A stretch of 64,000 bases of DNA from Spirosoma panaciterrae DSM 21099 (GTDB lineage: Bacteria; Bacteroidota; Bacteroidia; Cytophagales; Spirosomataceae). The notes under the pieces are model-generated. The model was not told the DNA's origin. It saw only the letters and a list, made by a program, of their open reading frames with translations, and made no database searches. Where the stretch lies: assembly GCF_000374025.1 (NCBI RefSeq), contig NZ_KB893172.1:616879-680878 (forward strand), read 5' to 3'. Within the stretch, counting starts at the first letter, position 1; each line of letters starts with the position of its first letter. Both the position numbers and the translations under genes were made by a program. Of the stretch, positions 31,479 to 41,043 are shown in pieces.

Positions 31479-31590
31479 TCTGAACCGGGATTTATGTGAT
31501 TTAACTGACTGACTTTGATTATGCCTTCTTCGAAGGCTGTTAGAAAAATCAAAGTCAGTCAGTTAAATCACATAAATCCCGGTTCAGACT
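31477..31590. repeat. long inverted repeat spanning convergent stops (palindrome family 1, copy B)
   Basis: Arms AGTCTGAACCGGGATTTATG... and its complement ending CCGGTTCAGACT pair over more than 40 bp. The apex is GCCTTC-TTC-GAAGGC plus an unpaired segment. It covers the stop of the NTF2-like gene and the TGA (31584-31586) of the convergent thioesterase gene. It is homologous to copy A at 16441-16545, and differences at paired positions are compensated (A:T to G:C, C:G to T:A). Confidence 0.85.
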
Positions 31591-32099
31591 CTAAGAAACT
31601 CCCTTAACTCCGTAGCATCCTGTGGATTCATACGCCCGGCCAGAACCAGCCGGAGCTGCCGTCGGCGGAGCGCACTTTCATAGCGGGATTTCTCATCATC
31701 GGTTTCAGGAATTACAGCGGGTACTTCGATGGGGCGGCCGCTCTGGTCGACAGCTACGAAGGTATAAAACGCGCTGTTGGTGCTGACTCGAATCCCGGCT
31801 GGAATGTCTTCGGCCCATACTTCGATAAATACCTCCATCGACGAACTGAAAGCACGGGTCACCTGCGCTTTCATGGTAACGATATTGCCCAGTCGGATCG
31901 GTTCCGAAAACGAAACGTTATCGACCGAAGCCGTCACCACAATACGATTGGAATGCTTTTGAGCCGCAATGGCTGCGGCAATGTCCATGAAGTGTAGCAG
32001 CCGCCCGCCCATCAGATTGTTTAAGGTATTGGTATCATTGGGCAAAACCATTTCGGTCATCACCGTCAAGGATTCGCGGGCAAATTTTGGTTGAGGCAT
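31584..32099 (-). CDS. acyl-CoA thioesterase (hotdog fold)
   Basis: A 171-residue hotdog-fold thioesterase of the YciA/BACH type: PNDTNTLNNLMGGRLLHFMD near residue 20 holds the catalytic Asp/Gly region (N-x-MGG-LLHFMD), and IVVTASVDNVSFSEPIRLG is the central strand. It hydrolyses acyl-CoA thioesters in the cytosol; chain-length preference is unknown. Convergent with the NTF2-like gene across the long inverted repeat. Confidence 0.88.
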   Translation of the reverse strand: MPQPKFARESLTVMTEMVLPNDTNTLNNLMGGRLLHFMDIAAAIAAQKHSNRIVVTASVDNVSFSEPIRLGNIVTMKAQVTRAFSSSMEVFIEVWAEDIPAGIRVSTNSAFYTFVAVDQSGRPIEVPAVIPETDDEKSRYESALRRRQLRLVLAGRMNPQDATELREFLRV

Positions 32100-32120
32100 T
32101 TTCTGTAGTCGTTAGTCATT

Positions 32121-32198
32121 AGAAGCGAGGAGTGAGGAGCGAGAATGGCTCACGCACAAAACCTGTTGATGCGTCAGCCATTCTTACTCCTCGCTTCT
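32121..32198. repeat. inverted repeat between divergent genes, apex shared with 12983-13056
   Basis: AGAAGCGAGGAGT...AGAATGGCTCACGC pairs with GCGTCAGCCATTCTTACTCC and TCGCTTCT, with an unpaired GAGGAGCG insert. The apex side TGCGTCAGCCATTC is identical to that of the xth hairpin. It lies between the divergent thioesterase and fasciclin genes, 22 bases upstream of the thioesterase start, so it cannot be a simple gene-end terminator. Confidence 0.65.
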
Positions 32199-32321
32199 GT
32201 AGTACAAAGCAATTATAAAACGGTTATAATCAATAACTGGCTACCAAACAAAACTAGTGGATTGTCGTTCTTTGAATACGAATACCCTGTTTTGATCATA
32301 TTCACCAATTCCAAATCAATC

Positions 32322-33329
32322 ATGCGCATGCAACGGCAGGCACCCTTTCTGCGAAGCTGGGGCTTATTAGGCACCTTCACCATCGTTCTGACCATTTTCT
32401 TTTCATCCTGCAAAAAAGACGACAGCAACCCTCCGACGCTTTCGACCATCAATGAATTGATAAGTACGGGCAGTCAGTTTACCTTGCTGAAAGCGGCTGT
32501 TGCCAAGGCTGGGTTTGATGCTACGCTGAATCAGGCCGGAACCTATACCGTATTTGCGCCTACCGATGCCGCCTTTAAATTGCTGGGATACAGTGATGTC
32601 AATGCCATTAACGCTGCTCCGACAGACCTGATAAAAACCATTCTTCAATACCACGTACTCAACACCCGACTAGCCTCCGCCGATCTGCCGGTAGGCATAA
32701 ATTCACCACAACAAACGCTGTCTGGCGCACCTGTCTATATTTCGAAAGTAACGTCGGCCTCTTCGACTACCACATCCGTCACATCTAGTACGATTTCGGT
32801 TAATGGAGCGCATATTTTGCAGGCCGACGGCCAGGCCAGTAACGGGGTGGTTTATGCCATTGATCGGGTGTTGATACCACCTGCTTTTGGTAATGTTGTG
32901 GCCACGATTCAGAATATTCCACTCCTGATTCCTTCGGCGTCGTTTAAATTGCTTCAGGCTGCGGTGGCCAAAACGGGGGCCGTGAGTTCGTTGACAGCCA
33001 CTGGGCCGATCACTGTTTTCGCGCCTACCGATGCCGCCTTCAAAGCGGTTGGCTTTGATTCGGCCGCTATTGCGAAGGCTACCGTTCCGGCCCTGACCAA
33101 TATTCTGAGTTATCATCTGATCGGTGGTCGCACCTATACACCGCTGATCACCAACGGTTCCAGCCTGTCAACTTTGCAGGGTGGGACGATTACGGCTGGT
33201 ATCAGCACAACGGCCTTGACCGTAACGGGTAAAGGAAATGGAGGCACGGCATCCAATATTACGGGGCCCGATATTACCGCTACCAACGGTGTAGTGCATA
33301 TCATCGACCGATTGTTATTACCTCAGTAA
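32322..33329 (+). CDS. lipoprotein with two fasciclin domains
   Basis: A 335-residue exported lipoprotein (lipobox FFSSC near residue 29). Two fasciclin (FAS1) domains each carry the TVFAPTDAAFK H1 motif and close with VVYAIDRVLIP and VVHIIDRLLLP; the YH motif appears as LQYHVLN and LSYHLIG. FAS1 proteins mediate adhesion at the cell surface. A longer open frame upstream (59 codons) runs through the inverted repeat and is not signal-peptide-like, so the ATG at 32322 is used. Confidence 0.9.
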   Translation: MRMQRQAPFLRSWGLLGTFTIVLTIFFSSCKKDDSNPPTLSTINELISTGSQFTLLKAAVAKAGFDATLNQAGTYTVFAPTDAAFKLLGYSDVNAINAAPTDLIKTILQYHVLNTRLASADLPVGINSPQQTLSGAPVYISKVTSASSTTTSVTSSTISVNGAHILQADGQASNGVVYAIDRVLIPPAFGNVVATIQNIPLLIPSASFKLLQAAVAKTGAVSSLTATGPITVFAPTDAAFKAVGFDSAAIAKATVPALTNILSYHLIGGRTYTPLITNGSSLSTLQGGTITAGISTTALTVTGKGNGGTASNITGPDITATNGVVHIIDRLLLPQ

Positions 33330-33372
33330 TGCCTTGTTACAGCCTTCCGATAGGCTGTTCGCGTTATGAAAT

Positions 33373-33404
33373 GAGCCGCTCAATTTGGGCGGCTCGTTTG
33401 CTTT
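33373..33404 (+). terminator. terminator-like hairpin after the fasciclin gene
   Basis: Stem GAGCCGC / GCGGCTC (7 bp, loop 9) followed by a T-rich but interrupted tail, 43 bases past the stop. Confidence 0.55.
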
Positions 33405-33543
33405 TGGCGGAATCAAAATCCGCCGGAAGGTGTTTTATGAGTACGTAATTTCTCGCCTGAATTCATCAATTTGTTTACTCGAAAGCGCGTGATTATCCGT
33501 AAGACTTTCGACCTTTGGTGAATTGATTTGTGATCCCTGTCGA

Positions 33544-36500
33544 ATGGCCAAACCACAGAAAAAACTCTTTTTATTAGACGCGCTGGCATTGATTTACCGC
33601 GCTCATTTTGCCTTTAATAAAGCACCCCGGATTTCGTCGAGGGGTGTCAATACCTCCGCTGTGTTCGGCTTTATGAACGCCATGATCGAGGTACTAACCA
33701 AAGAAAAACCTACCCATATCGGTGTCGCCTTCGATTCGGCCAAAAAGACCTTCCGGCATGAGCAGTTTCCGTTGTATAAGGCCACCCGTCAGTCGCAGCC
33801 AGAGGATATTAGTGTAGCCATGCCGTATATCAAACGGATCGTGGAGGCCATGCATATCCCGATTCTGATTCTGGAGGGGTACGAAGCCGACGATATTATC
33901 GGTACCATTGCCAAAAAGGCGGCACTGGCCGATTTCGAGGTATACATGATGACGCCCGATAAAGACTACGGCCAGTTGGTCGAGGAGCATATTCATATTT
34001 ACAAGCCTGCTTTCATGGGAAAACCAGCCGAAAAGCTGGGTGTGCAGGACGTGCTGGACCGATGGCAGATCGAACGGATCGAGCAGGTGACGGATATGCT
34101 CGGCCTTATGGGTGATTCGGTCGATAATATTCCCGGTATTCCAGGCATTGGCGAGAAAACAGCGCAGAAGCTTATTGCCGATTTCGGATCGATTGAAAAC
34201 CTGATTGCCAACGCCGATCAACTGAAAGGTAAACAAAAAGAAAACGTTGTCAACTTTGCCCAGCAAGGCTTGCTGTCGAAACAACTCGCTACCATTCATC
34301 TGGACGTTCCTGTCGACTTCGATGAGGACAAGCTCCGACATACGGAATACGACAAACCGAAATTGTCGGCTTTGCTTGATGAGCTGGAATTCCGGCAGAT
34401 GAAAACCCGGTTGCTGGGAGGGGATTACGATGAAAAACCGTTACCTGCTGCCTTCAAAGCCACTGGGAACCCGGGTCAGATGAATCTGTTCGATTCACCG
34501 GACCGCCCTGCGTTTCTGCCGTTTCCTAATATGAGTGCGGTAAATCCATCGGGAGCGGATGATTTGCCGTTTGATTTTGATAGTAAAACCACATCGGATC
34601 TACCCAAACAGGAGAAGGGAAGACGAACGTCGGTTAAGGTGCCGGTCGCATCAGGCTCAGAAGCTACACCAGCCAAGGTTACCGAGACCATTACGACGGA
34701 TGATAAGCCCGGTGCGGAGGTGACGGAAGAACCCGCCTATCTGGATGTGTATCCCGACTACGAACTGGATGAGAATCAACCCGAACGCCGAAAAACGATT
34801 CTGTCGGTCAAACACGATTACCGATTAGTCGATACTCCTGAGCTACGGGCCAGTCTGGTACATTATTTAAGTCTTCAGGAAAGCATCTGTTTCGATTCGG
34901 AAACGACCGCTATCGACCCTGTGGAGGCCGACCTGGTTGGGTTATCTTTTGCCTACCGCACAGGTGAGGCTTTCTATGTACCCGTACCCGAAGATCGGGC
35001 CGAAGCCCAGGCTATTGTCGATCAGTTTAAACCAGTTCTAGAGAACCCAGCTATCGGCAAGATTGGGCAAAACCTGAAATATGACCTGCTGATGCTGAAA
35101 AAGTACGGTGTGGACGTACAGGGTAAACTGTTCGATACCATGATTGCCCACTACCTCATCGAGCCCGAAATGCGCCATAACATGGACATGATGGCGATGA
35201 CGTACCTGAACTATAGCCCGGTCGAGATCGAATCGCTGATTGGCAAAAAAGGTAAAGGCCAGCTTACCATGCGGGAAGTAGACGTCCAGAAAGTGGTTGA
35301 TTATGCCGCTGAAGATGCCGACATTACCCTGCAACTGAAAGAAACCTTTGCCCCCCGGCTTGAAAAAGACAACCTGCATAAGCTGTTCGATCAGGTCGAA
35401 ATGCCACTCGTTCGGGTGCTGACCGATCTGGAACTGGAAGGCGTAACGATTGATACCAATGCCCTGGCCGACCTGTCGGCAACGCTGGAAACGGATATGC
35501 GGCAGGTGCAGCAGGAAATCTTCGATATTGCCGGTGATCCGTTTAATATTGGGTCGCCGAAACAGTTGGGCGAAGTCCTGTTTGAGAAGCTGAAGCTCGA
35601 TAAGAACGCTAAAAAAACTAAAACAGGCCAGTACGCTACGGGCGAAGAAATCCTGTCGAAGCTGGAAGTGGAACACGAGATTGCCCGGAAGATTCTGGAC
35701 TATCGCGAACTGATCAAGCTCAAAAATACCTACGTCGATGTGTTGCCGACCTTGATTAGCAAACGGACTGGCCGAATACATACCTCCTTTAACCAGGCAG
35801 TAGCGGCCACGGGGCGCTTATCGTCAGTGAACCCGAACCTGCAAAACATCCCAATCCGTACGCCACGTGGACAGGAAATTCGAAAGGCGTTTGTGCCGCG
35901 TGGACCGGAGTTTCTGATTATGTCGGCCGACTATTCGCAGATTGAATTGCGGATCATGGCGGCTTTCAGTGGTGATAAGACCATGCTGGATGCGTTCAAC
36001 AATGGTGTTGATATTCACACCCAAACGGCCAGTAAGGTCTTCCATGTAGGTTTAGACGAGGTGACGAGCGACATGCGCCGGAAGGCCAAAACGATCAACT
36101 TCGGGATTATTTACGGTATTTCGTCGTTCGGTCTGTCGCAACGGTTAAAGATTCCGCGCAAAGAAGCGGCTCAGATCATCGAAGAGTATTTTGCGGGTTT
36201 TCCGGCCGTCAAGGATTACATCGATCAGTGCATCGAAAAAGCACGCGGATTCGGTTATGCCGAAACGATTCTGGGGCGTCGACGGTACCTGCGCGATATT
36301 AATTCCCGCAACCAGACCGACCGGATGTTTGCCGAACGAAATGCCGTCAATGCGCCCATTCAGGGAAGTGCTGCCGATATGCTCAAGATAGCCATGATTC
36401 GGATTCACGAGTTTATGCTACAGGAGCGCCTAAAATCCAAAATGATCCTAACTGTTCATGACGAATTGGTATTCGATGCCCACCGCGACGAAATCGACCT

Positions 36501-36603
36501 GCTCCGTGTGCACGTTGACGACATCATGAAAAACGCCATCCCTATGGCTGTTCGGATGGAAACCGGCATCGGCGTAGGTGAAAACTGGCTGCTGGCACAC
36601 TAG
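33544..36603 (+). CDS. polA: DNA polymerase I
   Basis: A 1019-residue polymerase with three domains. The 5' nuclease (LLDALALIYRAHFAF, EADDIIGT, GDSVDNIPGIPGIG) comes first. A 3'-5' exonuclease follows with its first Asp/Glu pair present (CFDSETTAIDP), so proofreading is probably intact. The polymerase has motif A SADYSQIELRIMA, motif B KTINFGIIYGI and motif C HDELVFDAH. A Pro/Thr/acid-rich linker of about 120 residues between the first two domains makes it longer than E. coli Pol I. It processes Okazaki fragments and fills repair gaps. The start MAKPQKK is preferred to a Met seven codons upstream. Confidence 0.95.
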   Translation: MAKPQKKLFLLDALALIYRAHFAFNKAPRISSRGVNTSAVFGFMNAMIEVLTKEKPTHIGVAFDSAKKTFRHEQFPLYKATRQSQPEDISVAMPYIKRIVEAMHIPILILEGYEADDIIGTIAKKAALADFEVYMMTPDKDYGQLVEEHIHIYKPAFMGKPAEKLGVQDVLDRWQIERIEQVTDMLGLMGDSVDNIPGIPGIGEKTAQKLIADFGSIENLIANADQLKGKQKENVVNFAQQGLLSKQLATIHLDVPVDFDEDKLRHTEYDKPKLSALLDELEFRQMKTRLLGGDYDEKPLPAAFKATGNPGQMNLFDSPDRPAFLPFPNMSAVNPSGADDLPFDFDSKTTSDLPKQEKGRRTSVKVPVASGSEATPAKVTETITTDDKPGAEVTEEPAYLDVYPDYELDENQPERRKTILSVKHDYRLVDTPELRASLVHYLSLQESICFDSETTAIDPVEADLVGLSFAYRTGEAFYVPVPEDRAEAQAIVDQFKPVLENPAIGKIGQNLKYDLLMLKKYGVDVQGKLFDTMIAHYLIEPEMRHNMDMMAMTYLNYSPVEIESLIGKKGKGQLTMREVDVQKVVDYAAEDADITLQLKETFAPRLEKDNLHKLFDQVEMPLVRVLTDLELEGVTIDTNALADLSATLETDMRQVQQEIFDIAGDPFNIGSPKQLGEVLFEKLKLDKNAKKTKTGQYATGEEILSKLEVEHEIARKILDYRELIKLKNTYVDVLPTLISKRTGRIHTSFNQAVAATGRLSSVNPNLQNIPIRTPRGQEIRKAFVPRGPEFLIMSADYSQIELRIMAAFSGDKTMLDAFNNGVDIHTQTASKVFHVGLDEVTSDMRRKAKTINFGIIYGISSFGLSQRLKIPRKEAAQIIEEYFAGFPAVKDYIDQCIEKARGFGYAETILGRRRYLRDINSRNQTDRMFAERNAVNAPIQGSAADMLKIAMIRIHEFMLQERLKSKMILTVHDELVFDAHRDEIDLLRVHVDDIMKNAIPMAVRMETGIGVGENWLLAH

Positions 36604-36622
36604 CTATTGCTTTAACGAAAAC

Positions 36623-36660
36623 AAAACCTGCTTTAATCTCTGTGTTAGAGCAGGTTTTTT
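36623..36660 (+). terminator. rho-independent terminator of polA
   Basis: AAAACCTGCT / AGCAGGTTTT (10 bp, 16-base loop) ending in a T-run, 20 bases after the polA stop. Confidence 0.88.
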
Positions 36661-36741
36661 ATTGCCGAAAAATAACCGCACCGAGGTCGACACGTATAAA
36701 AAGACTATTTTGGGGGGCCTTCACGTACCCGCCCAAATTAT

Positions 36742-38484
36742 ATGAAACACCAAACGAAGCTTCTGCCTATTCAGCTCCTGATCGCAATTGTTCTACTGGT
36801 AAGCTTGCCCGTAGTGGCCCAGCAAAAAGCTGACAAAATCGATGCTTTGATCAAACAATACGTAGCCAATCGCCAGTTCAACGGAACGGTATTGGTGGCT
36901 GAACAGGGTAAGGTAATTTTCAAAAAAGGCTACGGAATGGCCAACATGGAGTGGAATATTCCGAATACGCCCGATACCAAATTCCGGCTTGGTTCCATCA
37001 CCAAGCAGTTTACGTCGATGCTGATCATGCAACTGGTCGAAAAAGGAAAGATCAAGCTCGACGGGAAAGTGACCGATTATGTACCCGAATACCCGAAAGC
37101 AACGGGTGATAAAGTGACAATTCACCATTTGTTGACCCATACATCCGGTATCCCGAGTTATACGGGGTTTCCTGGGTTTTTTGAGAAGATGAGCCGTGAC
37201 CCGTATACGCCCGATGCCTTTGTGAAGAAGTTCTCCGATATGCCACTCGAATTTGAGCCGGGTTCAACGTTTTCGTACGATAACTCAGGCTACTTCCTGC
37301 TGGGCGTTATCATCGAGAAAGTGACGGGGAAATCCTATGCTGATGTGTTGCAGGAAAACATACTGAAACCCCTGCAACTGCTGAACACGGGCTATGACCT
37401 GGCCGACCCAATTATTCCGAAACGGGCATCGGGCTACGAAAAACGGGGAGGTAGTTATGTGAATGCCCCGTACCTGGACATGACGATTCCCTACGCGGCT
37501 GGGTCGATGTATTCTACTGTAGACGATTTGTACCGCTGGGATCAGGCCCTGTATACCGAAAAACTGCTGTCGGCCAAGTCGAAAACGGTCATGTTTACGC
37601 CATTCCTGAGCCATTACGCCTATGGATGGGGAGTGAGTAAAGCAAAAATTGGCTCGCTGAAAGACAGTCTGCTCCTGCTCGAACACACGGGAGGAATCAA
37701 TGGCTTCAACACCATCATTAGTCGGATACCTAAAGATAAACAGCTGGTGGTACTGCTGAACAATACAGGTGGTGCACCGCTGGGAAGTATTCGGAAAAAT
37801 ATCCTGAACATTCTCTACGATCAGCCTGTTGAAGCCCCTAAAAAACCGATTGCCGACGCATTACGTCAACCCGCTTTGACTGATCCGCTCGATAAGTTGC
37901 GAGCTACATTTATGGCCCTGAAGGCCGATAAAGCCTATAGCCTGAGCGAAAACGAACTAAACGGTCTGGGGTACGAACTACTGGGTGATGGCAAGGTACA
38001 GCAAGCCATTAACGTGTTTACGCTTAACGTAGAGTCGTTTCCGCAATCGTTCAATGTGTATGACAGTCGGGGCGAAGCCTATATGAAACTGGGTGATAAA
38101 GCGGCTGCCATTCGGGATTACAAAAAATCGCTGGAGCTTAACCCCCGCAACACGGGCGGTATCGACAAACTGAAGGAGTTAGGCGAAATCGTAGACGCTC
38201 CCAAAGACGCAACTGTGGACGAAGCCACGCTGGAATCGTATGTAGGAACGTATCAACTAGCTCCGACCTTTGCTATAGTCATCACACGCGAGGGAAACAA
38301 GTTGTTTGGCCAGGCAACCGGGCAGCAGCGATTTGAACTTTTCCCCGAATCCCAGACCAAATTTTACCTGAAAGTCGTGGAGGCCAAGGTGTCGTTTGTT
38401 CGGAACGAAAAGGGCGAAATCGATCAACTGATTCTTCATCAGAATGGCCGTGATATGCCGGGGAAACGAGTGGCTAAAAACTAA
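36742..38484 (+). CDS. exported serine hydrolase (class C beta-lactamase-like) with TPR tail
   Basis: A 580-residue exported protein with a signal peptide (cut near VVAQ). The serine beta-lactamase/esterase fold has SITK (catalytic Ser-x-x-Lys) near residue 85, YDNSGY (Tyr-x-Asn) near 179 and HTGG near 314. A TPR-like helix pair (YDSRGEAYMKLGDKAAAIRD) and a C-terminal beta-rich domain follow. Members act as esterases or D-amino-acid peptidases; antibiotic resistance should not be assumed. Single gene. Confidence 0.85.
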   Translation: MKHQTKLLPIQLLIAIVLLVSLPVVAQQKADKIDALIKQYVANRQFNGTVLVAEQGKVIFKKGYGMANMEWNIPNTPDTKFRLGSITKQFTSMLIMQLVEKGKIKLDGKVTDYVPEYPKATGDKVTIHHLLTHTSGIPSYTGFPGFFEKMSRDPYTPDAFVKKFSDMPLEFEPGSTFSYDNSGYFLLGVIIEKVTGKSYADVLQENILKPLQLLNTGYDLADPIIPKRASGYEKRGGSYVNAPYLDMTIPYAAGSMYSTVDDLYRWDQALYTEKLLSAKSKTVMFTPFLSHYAYGWGVSKAKIGSLKDSLLLLEHTGGINGFNTIISRIPKDKQLVVLLNNTGGAPLGSIRKNILNILYDQPVEAPKKPIADALRQPALTDPLDKLRATFMALKADKAYSLSENELNGLGYELLGDGKVQQAINVFTLNVESFPQSFNVYDSRGEAYMKLGDKAAAIRDYKKSLELNPRNTGGIDKLKELGEIVDAPKDATVDEATLESYVGTYQLAPTFAIVITREGNKLFGQATGQQRFELFPESQTKFYLKVVEAKVSFVRNEKGEIDQLILHQNGRDMPGKRVAKN

Positions 38485-38740
38485 AATGCATATTGTTGAC
38501 GCTCAGAAAACGGAGTTTTTGAGGTAAGGCTTAATCAATCATAACGATCATAAAAATCTGGGTTCTATTACGGTCTCATAATTGGATTCACTGACCAATA
38601 AATTTGAACATTCGTAGGCTGAGGAACGATTTTGTACTTTTTCTATTTGCCTGATAGTATACTGTTCGCTGTGCGGGTAGTTGTGTGAGTTTTTTTAAGA
38701 TGACATACTCACGAGCTGTTAGAAAATAGAACGCTGCAAA

Positions 38741-39916
38741 ATGAAAAAAAGCTTATTGCCTCTCTCCATCGGAGGCTTCGGAATCGGTATGACTGAGTTC
38801 GTAATGATGGGGATTCTGCCTGATATTGCCACTTCGTTACATATTTCGATCCCTACGGCGGGTCACCTGATTTCGGCCTACGCGCTGGGTGTGGTGCTGG
38901 GGGCTCCCTTGCTGGTCGGTATTGCCGGAAACTACCCGCCCAAAAAGATTCTGCTGGGCCTTATGGCGCTGTTTACGTTCTGTAATGCGCTTTCGTCCTT
39001 TGCCCCGAACTACCAAACCATGATGATTACGCGGCTGCTGTCGGGCCTACCCCACGGTGCTTTCTTTGGCGTTGGAGCCGTAGTAGCCAGTCGGTTGGCG
39101 GGGCGTGGTAAAGAAGCGCAGGCCATTTCGATGATGTTTGCCGGACTTACTGTCGCGAATATCATTGGGGTTCCGCTCGGAACGTACATTGGGCATACCC
39201 TGAGCTGGCGAATTACGTTTCTGATCATTGCCGGTGTTGGGCTGGTTACGATGGCCAGCATCTATAAATTGCTTCCGGCTATGCCGGTAGTGGGCGAATC
39301 GAACCTACGGAAAGACCTGAAATTATTCACTTACGTAGAACCCTGGCTGATTCTGGGTATTACGGCTATCGGTACGGGTGGGCTGTTTGCCTGGTTCAGC
39401 TACATTGCTCCCTTGCTGACCGAAGTTGCGGGTTTTGAAAGCAGCCAGATCACCTGGATTCTGGTGCTGGCGGGGCTGGGTATGGCTGTCGGAAACCTGA
39501 TTGCAGGACGCACCGCCGATTTAATTTCGCCCAGTAAAGCCACGGCATTGTTTCTGCTGCTGATGGTGCTTTCACTGACGATTGTCTATTTTGTGGCTCC
39601 TTTCAAAGTTCCGTTACTGATTATGACGTTTGTGACGGGCGCTATTGCCTTTTCGCTGGGGGCGCCAATTCAGATTCTGATGATTCGGGCGTCCAATGGG
39701 TCCGAAATGCTGGCTTCGTCGGTAAGTCAGGCTGGCTTCAACATGGGTAATGCACTGGGGGCGTATCTGGGTGGGTTGCCCATTGCGGCCGGAATGGGCT
39801 ATACCTCACCCATGTGGGTTGGCGCCATGCTTGCACTGACGGGCTTTGGCATGGCCATGATGGTCTATTTTCGCCATAAAAACGCAGATGAATATGCGCT
39901 GGCAGCCGGCCATTAG
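38741..39916 (+). CDS. MFS transporter, AraJ/arabinose-efflux-like
   Basis: A 391-residue inner-membrane protein with about twelve hydrophobic segments. The N-terminus IGGFGIGMTEFVMMGILPDI and the RLLSGLPHGAFFGVGAVVASRL segment are typical of the AraJ-like efflux branch of the major facilitator superfamily. The substrate is not predictable. A perfect 12-bp terminator follows at 39953. Confidence 0.85.
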   Translation: MKKSLLPLSIGGFGIGMTEFVMMGILPDIATSLHISIPTAGHLISAYALGVVLGAPLLVGIAGNYPPKKILLGLMALFTFCNALSSFAPNYQTMMITRLLSGLPHGAFFGVGAVVASRLAGRGKEAQAISMMFAGLTVANIIGVPLGTYIGHTLSWRITFLIIAGVGLVTMASIYKLLPAMPVVGESNLRKDLKLFTYVEPWLILGITAIGTGGLFAWFSYIAPLLTEVAGFESSQITWILVLAGLGMAVGNLIAGRTADLISPSKATALFLLLMVLSLTIVYFVAPFKVPLLIMTFVTGAIAFSLGAPIQILMIRASNGSEMLASSVSQAGFNMGNALGAYLGGLPIAAGMGYTSPMWVGAMLALTGFGMAMMVYFRHKNADEYALAAGH

Positions 39917-39952
39917 GGCTTACCGTTTGAGCAATAGTTTGCACACAACATC

Positions 39953-39989
39953 AACGGATTCCGTACATTGAGACGGAATCCGTTTTTTG
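39953..39989 (+). terminator. rho-independent terminator
   Basis: Perfect 12-bp stem AACGGATTCCGT / ACGGAATCCGTT, loop 8, ending in T-run, 36 bases after the MFS stop. Confidence 0.9.
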
Positions 39990-40012
39990 TCTAACCCCTT
40001 TTTCACCTTTAC

Positions 40013-40963
40013 ATGGACTTTCTGTTAGTGCTGTTTATTCTGGCGATTATCGTCCTTTATCTTTCGGTAGTGATTGTCCGCCAGGGTACGGTGGCTGTTG
40101 TTACGGTTTTTGGGAAGTACACCCGTGTTATGACGCCGGGTCTGAATTTCAAAATCCCGTTTATCGAATTTATCTACCGCCGTATTTCCATTCAGAACCG
40201 ATCCGTCGAACTGGCGTTCCAGGCCATCACCTCCGATCAGGCCAATGTCAATTTCAAAGCCATGCTGGTCTATTCGGTACTGAATCAGGCCGAAGAAACC
40301 ATCAAGAACGTAGCGTTTAAGTTTATCGATGAAGCCTCGTTTATGCAGGCATTGATTCGGACTATCGAAGGATCGATCCGCAGTTTTGTGGCGACCAAAC
40401 GGCAGTCGGAAATTCTGGGGCTACGTTCCGAAATCATCGAACACGTAAAAGCCCAACTCGACACCCTGCTCGAAAGCTGGGGGTATCACCTGATCGATCT
40501 GCAACTAAACGACATCGCGTTTGATGAAGTTATCATGCGCTCGATGGCGCAGGTGGTAGCCTCGTCGAACCTCAAAGCCGCTGCCGAAAACGAAGGACAG
40601 GCTTTATTGATTACCAAGACCAAAGCCGCTCAGGCCGAAGGAAACGCCATTCAAATTTCGGCCGAAGCTGAAAAAACAGCTTCACAACTGCGTGGGCAGG
40701 GGGTGGCTCTATTCCGTGAAGAAGTGGCCAAAGGGATGGCCGAATCAGCGCGGGTAATGAACGAAGCTAAACTGGATGCGTCGCTGATTCTGTTCTCGAT
40801 CTGGACGGAAGCGATCAAGCATTTTGCCGAAAATGGAAAAGGTAATGTCATTTTCCTGGATGGATCGACCGACGGTATGGAAAAAACCATGCAGCAACTC
40901 ATGGCCATTCAAAAGCTAAACGGCGATGATACCAACGGGGCCAATCTGACAGGAAAACGTTGA
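40013..40963 (+). CDS. SPFH/band 7 membrane protein
   Basis: A 316-residue protein with one N-terminal membrane segment (LLVLFILAIIVLYLSVVIV) followed by an SPFH domain (VRQGTVAVVTVFGKYTRVM, PGLNFKIPFIE) and a long Ala/Glu-rich coiled coil. It belongs to the stomatin/HflK-like scaffold proteins that form membrane microdomains and often act with proteases. No NfeD or protease gene is adjacent. The downstream universal stress gene follows in the same direction after a hairpin. Confidence 0.85.
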   Translation: MDFLLVLFILAIIVLYLSVVIVRQGTVAVVTVFGKYTRVMTPGLNFKIPFIEFIYRRISIQNRSVELAFQAITSDQANVNFKAMLVYSVLNQAEETIKNVAFKFIDEASFMQALIRTIEGSIRSFVATKRQSEILGLRSEIIEHVKAQLDTLLESWGYHLIDLQLNDIAFDEVIMRSMAQVVASSNLKAAAENEGQALLITKTKAAQAEGNAIQISAEAEKTASQLRGQGVALFREEVAKGMAESARVMNEAKLDASLILFSIWTEAIKHFAENGKGNVIFLDGSTDGMEKTMQQLMAIQKLNGDDTNGANLTGKR

Positions 40964-40980
40964 ACATAGTTTATAGTATA

Positions 40981-41035
40981 CGGTTTACTGTTTACTGAAC
41001 TGTTCGTCTTACAAACTACTGTAAACAGTAAACCG
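40981..41035. repeat. inverted repeat between the SPFH and universal stress genes
   Basis: Perfect 15-bp stem CGGTTTACTGTTTAC / GTAAACAGTAAACCG with a 25-base loop, ending eight bases before the next start codon. A member of the same class of intergenic palindromes. Confidence 0.7.
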
Positions 41036-41043
41036 ACCATTCT

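Noticed and set aside
32145-32321. N-terminal extension of the fasciclin gene (59 codons)
   Set aside because: It reads through an inverted repeat; the lipoprotein signal starts at 32322.
33694-34341. 215-codon minus-strand frame inside polA
   Set aside because: Antisense shadow of the 5' nuclease domain with no motif of its own.
36742-38484. Antibiotic-resistance beta-lactamase
   Set aside because: The class C-like fold with SITK/YDN/HTGG is shared by esterases and peptidases, and the TPR tail argues against a true beta-lactamase.
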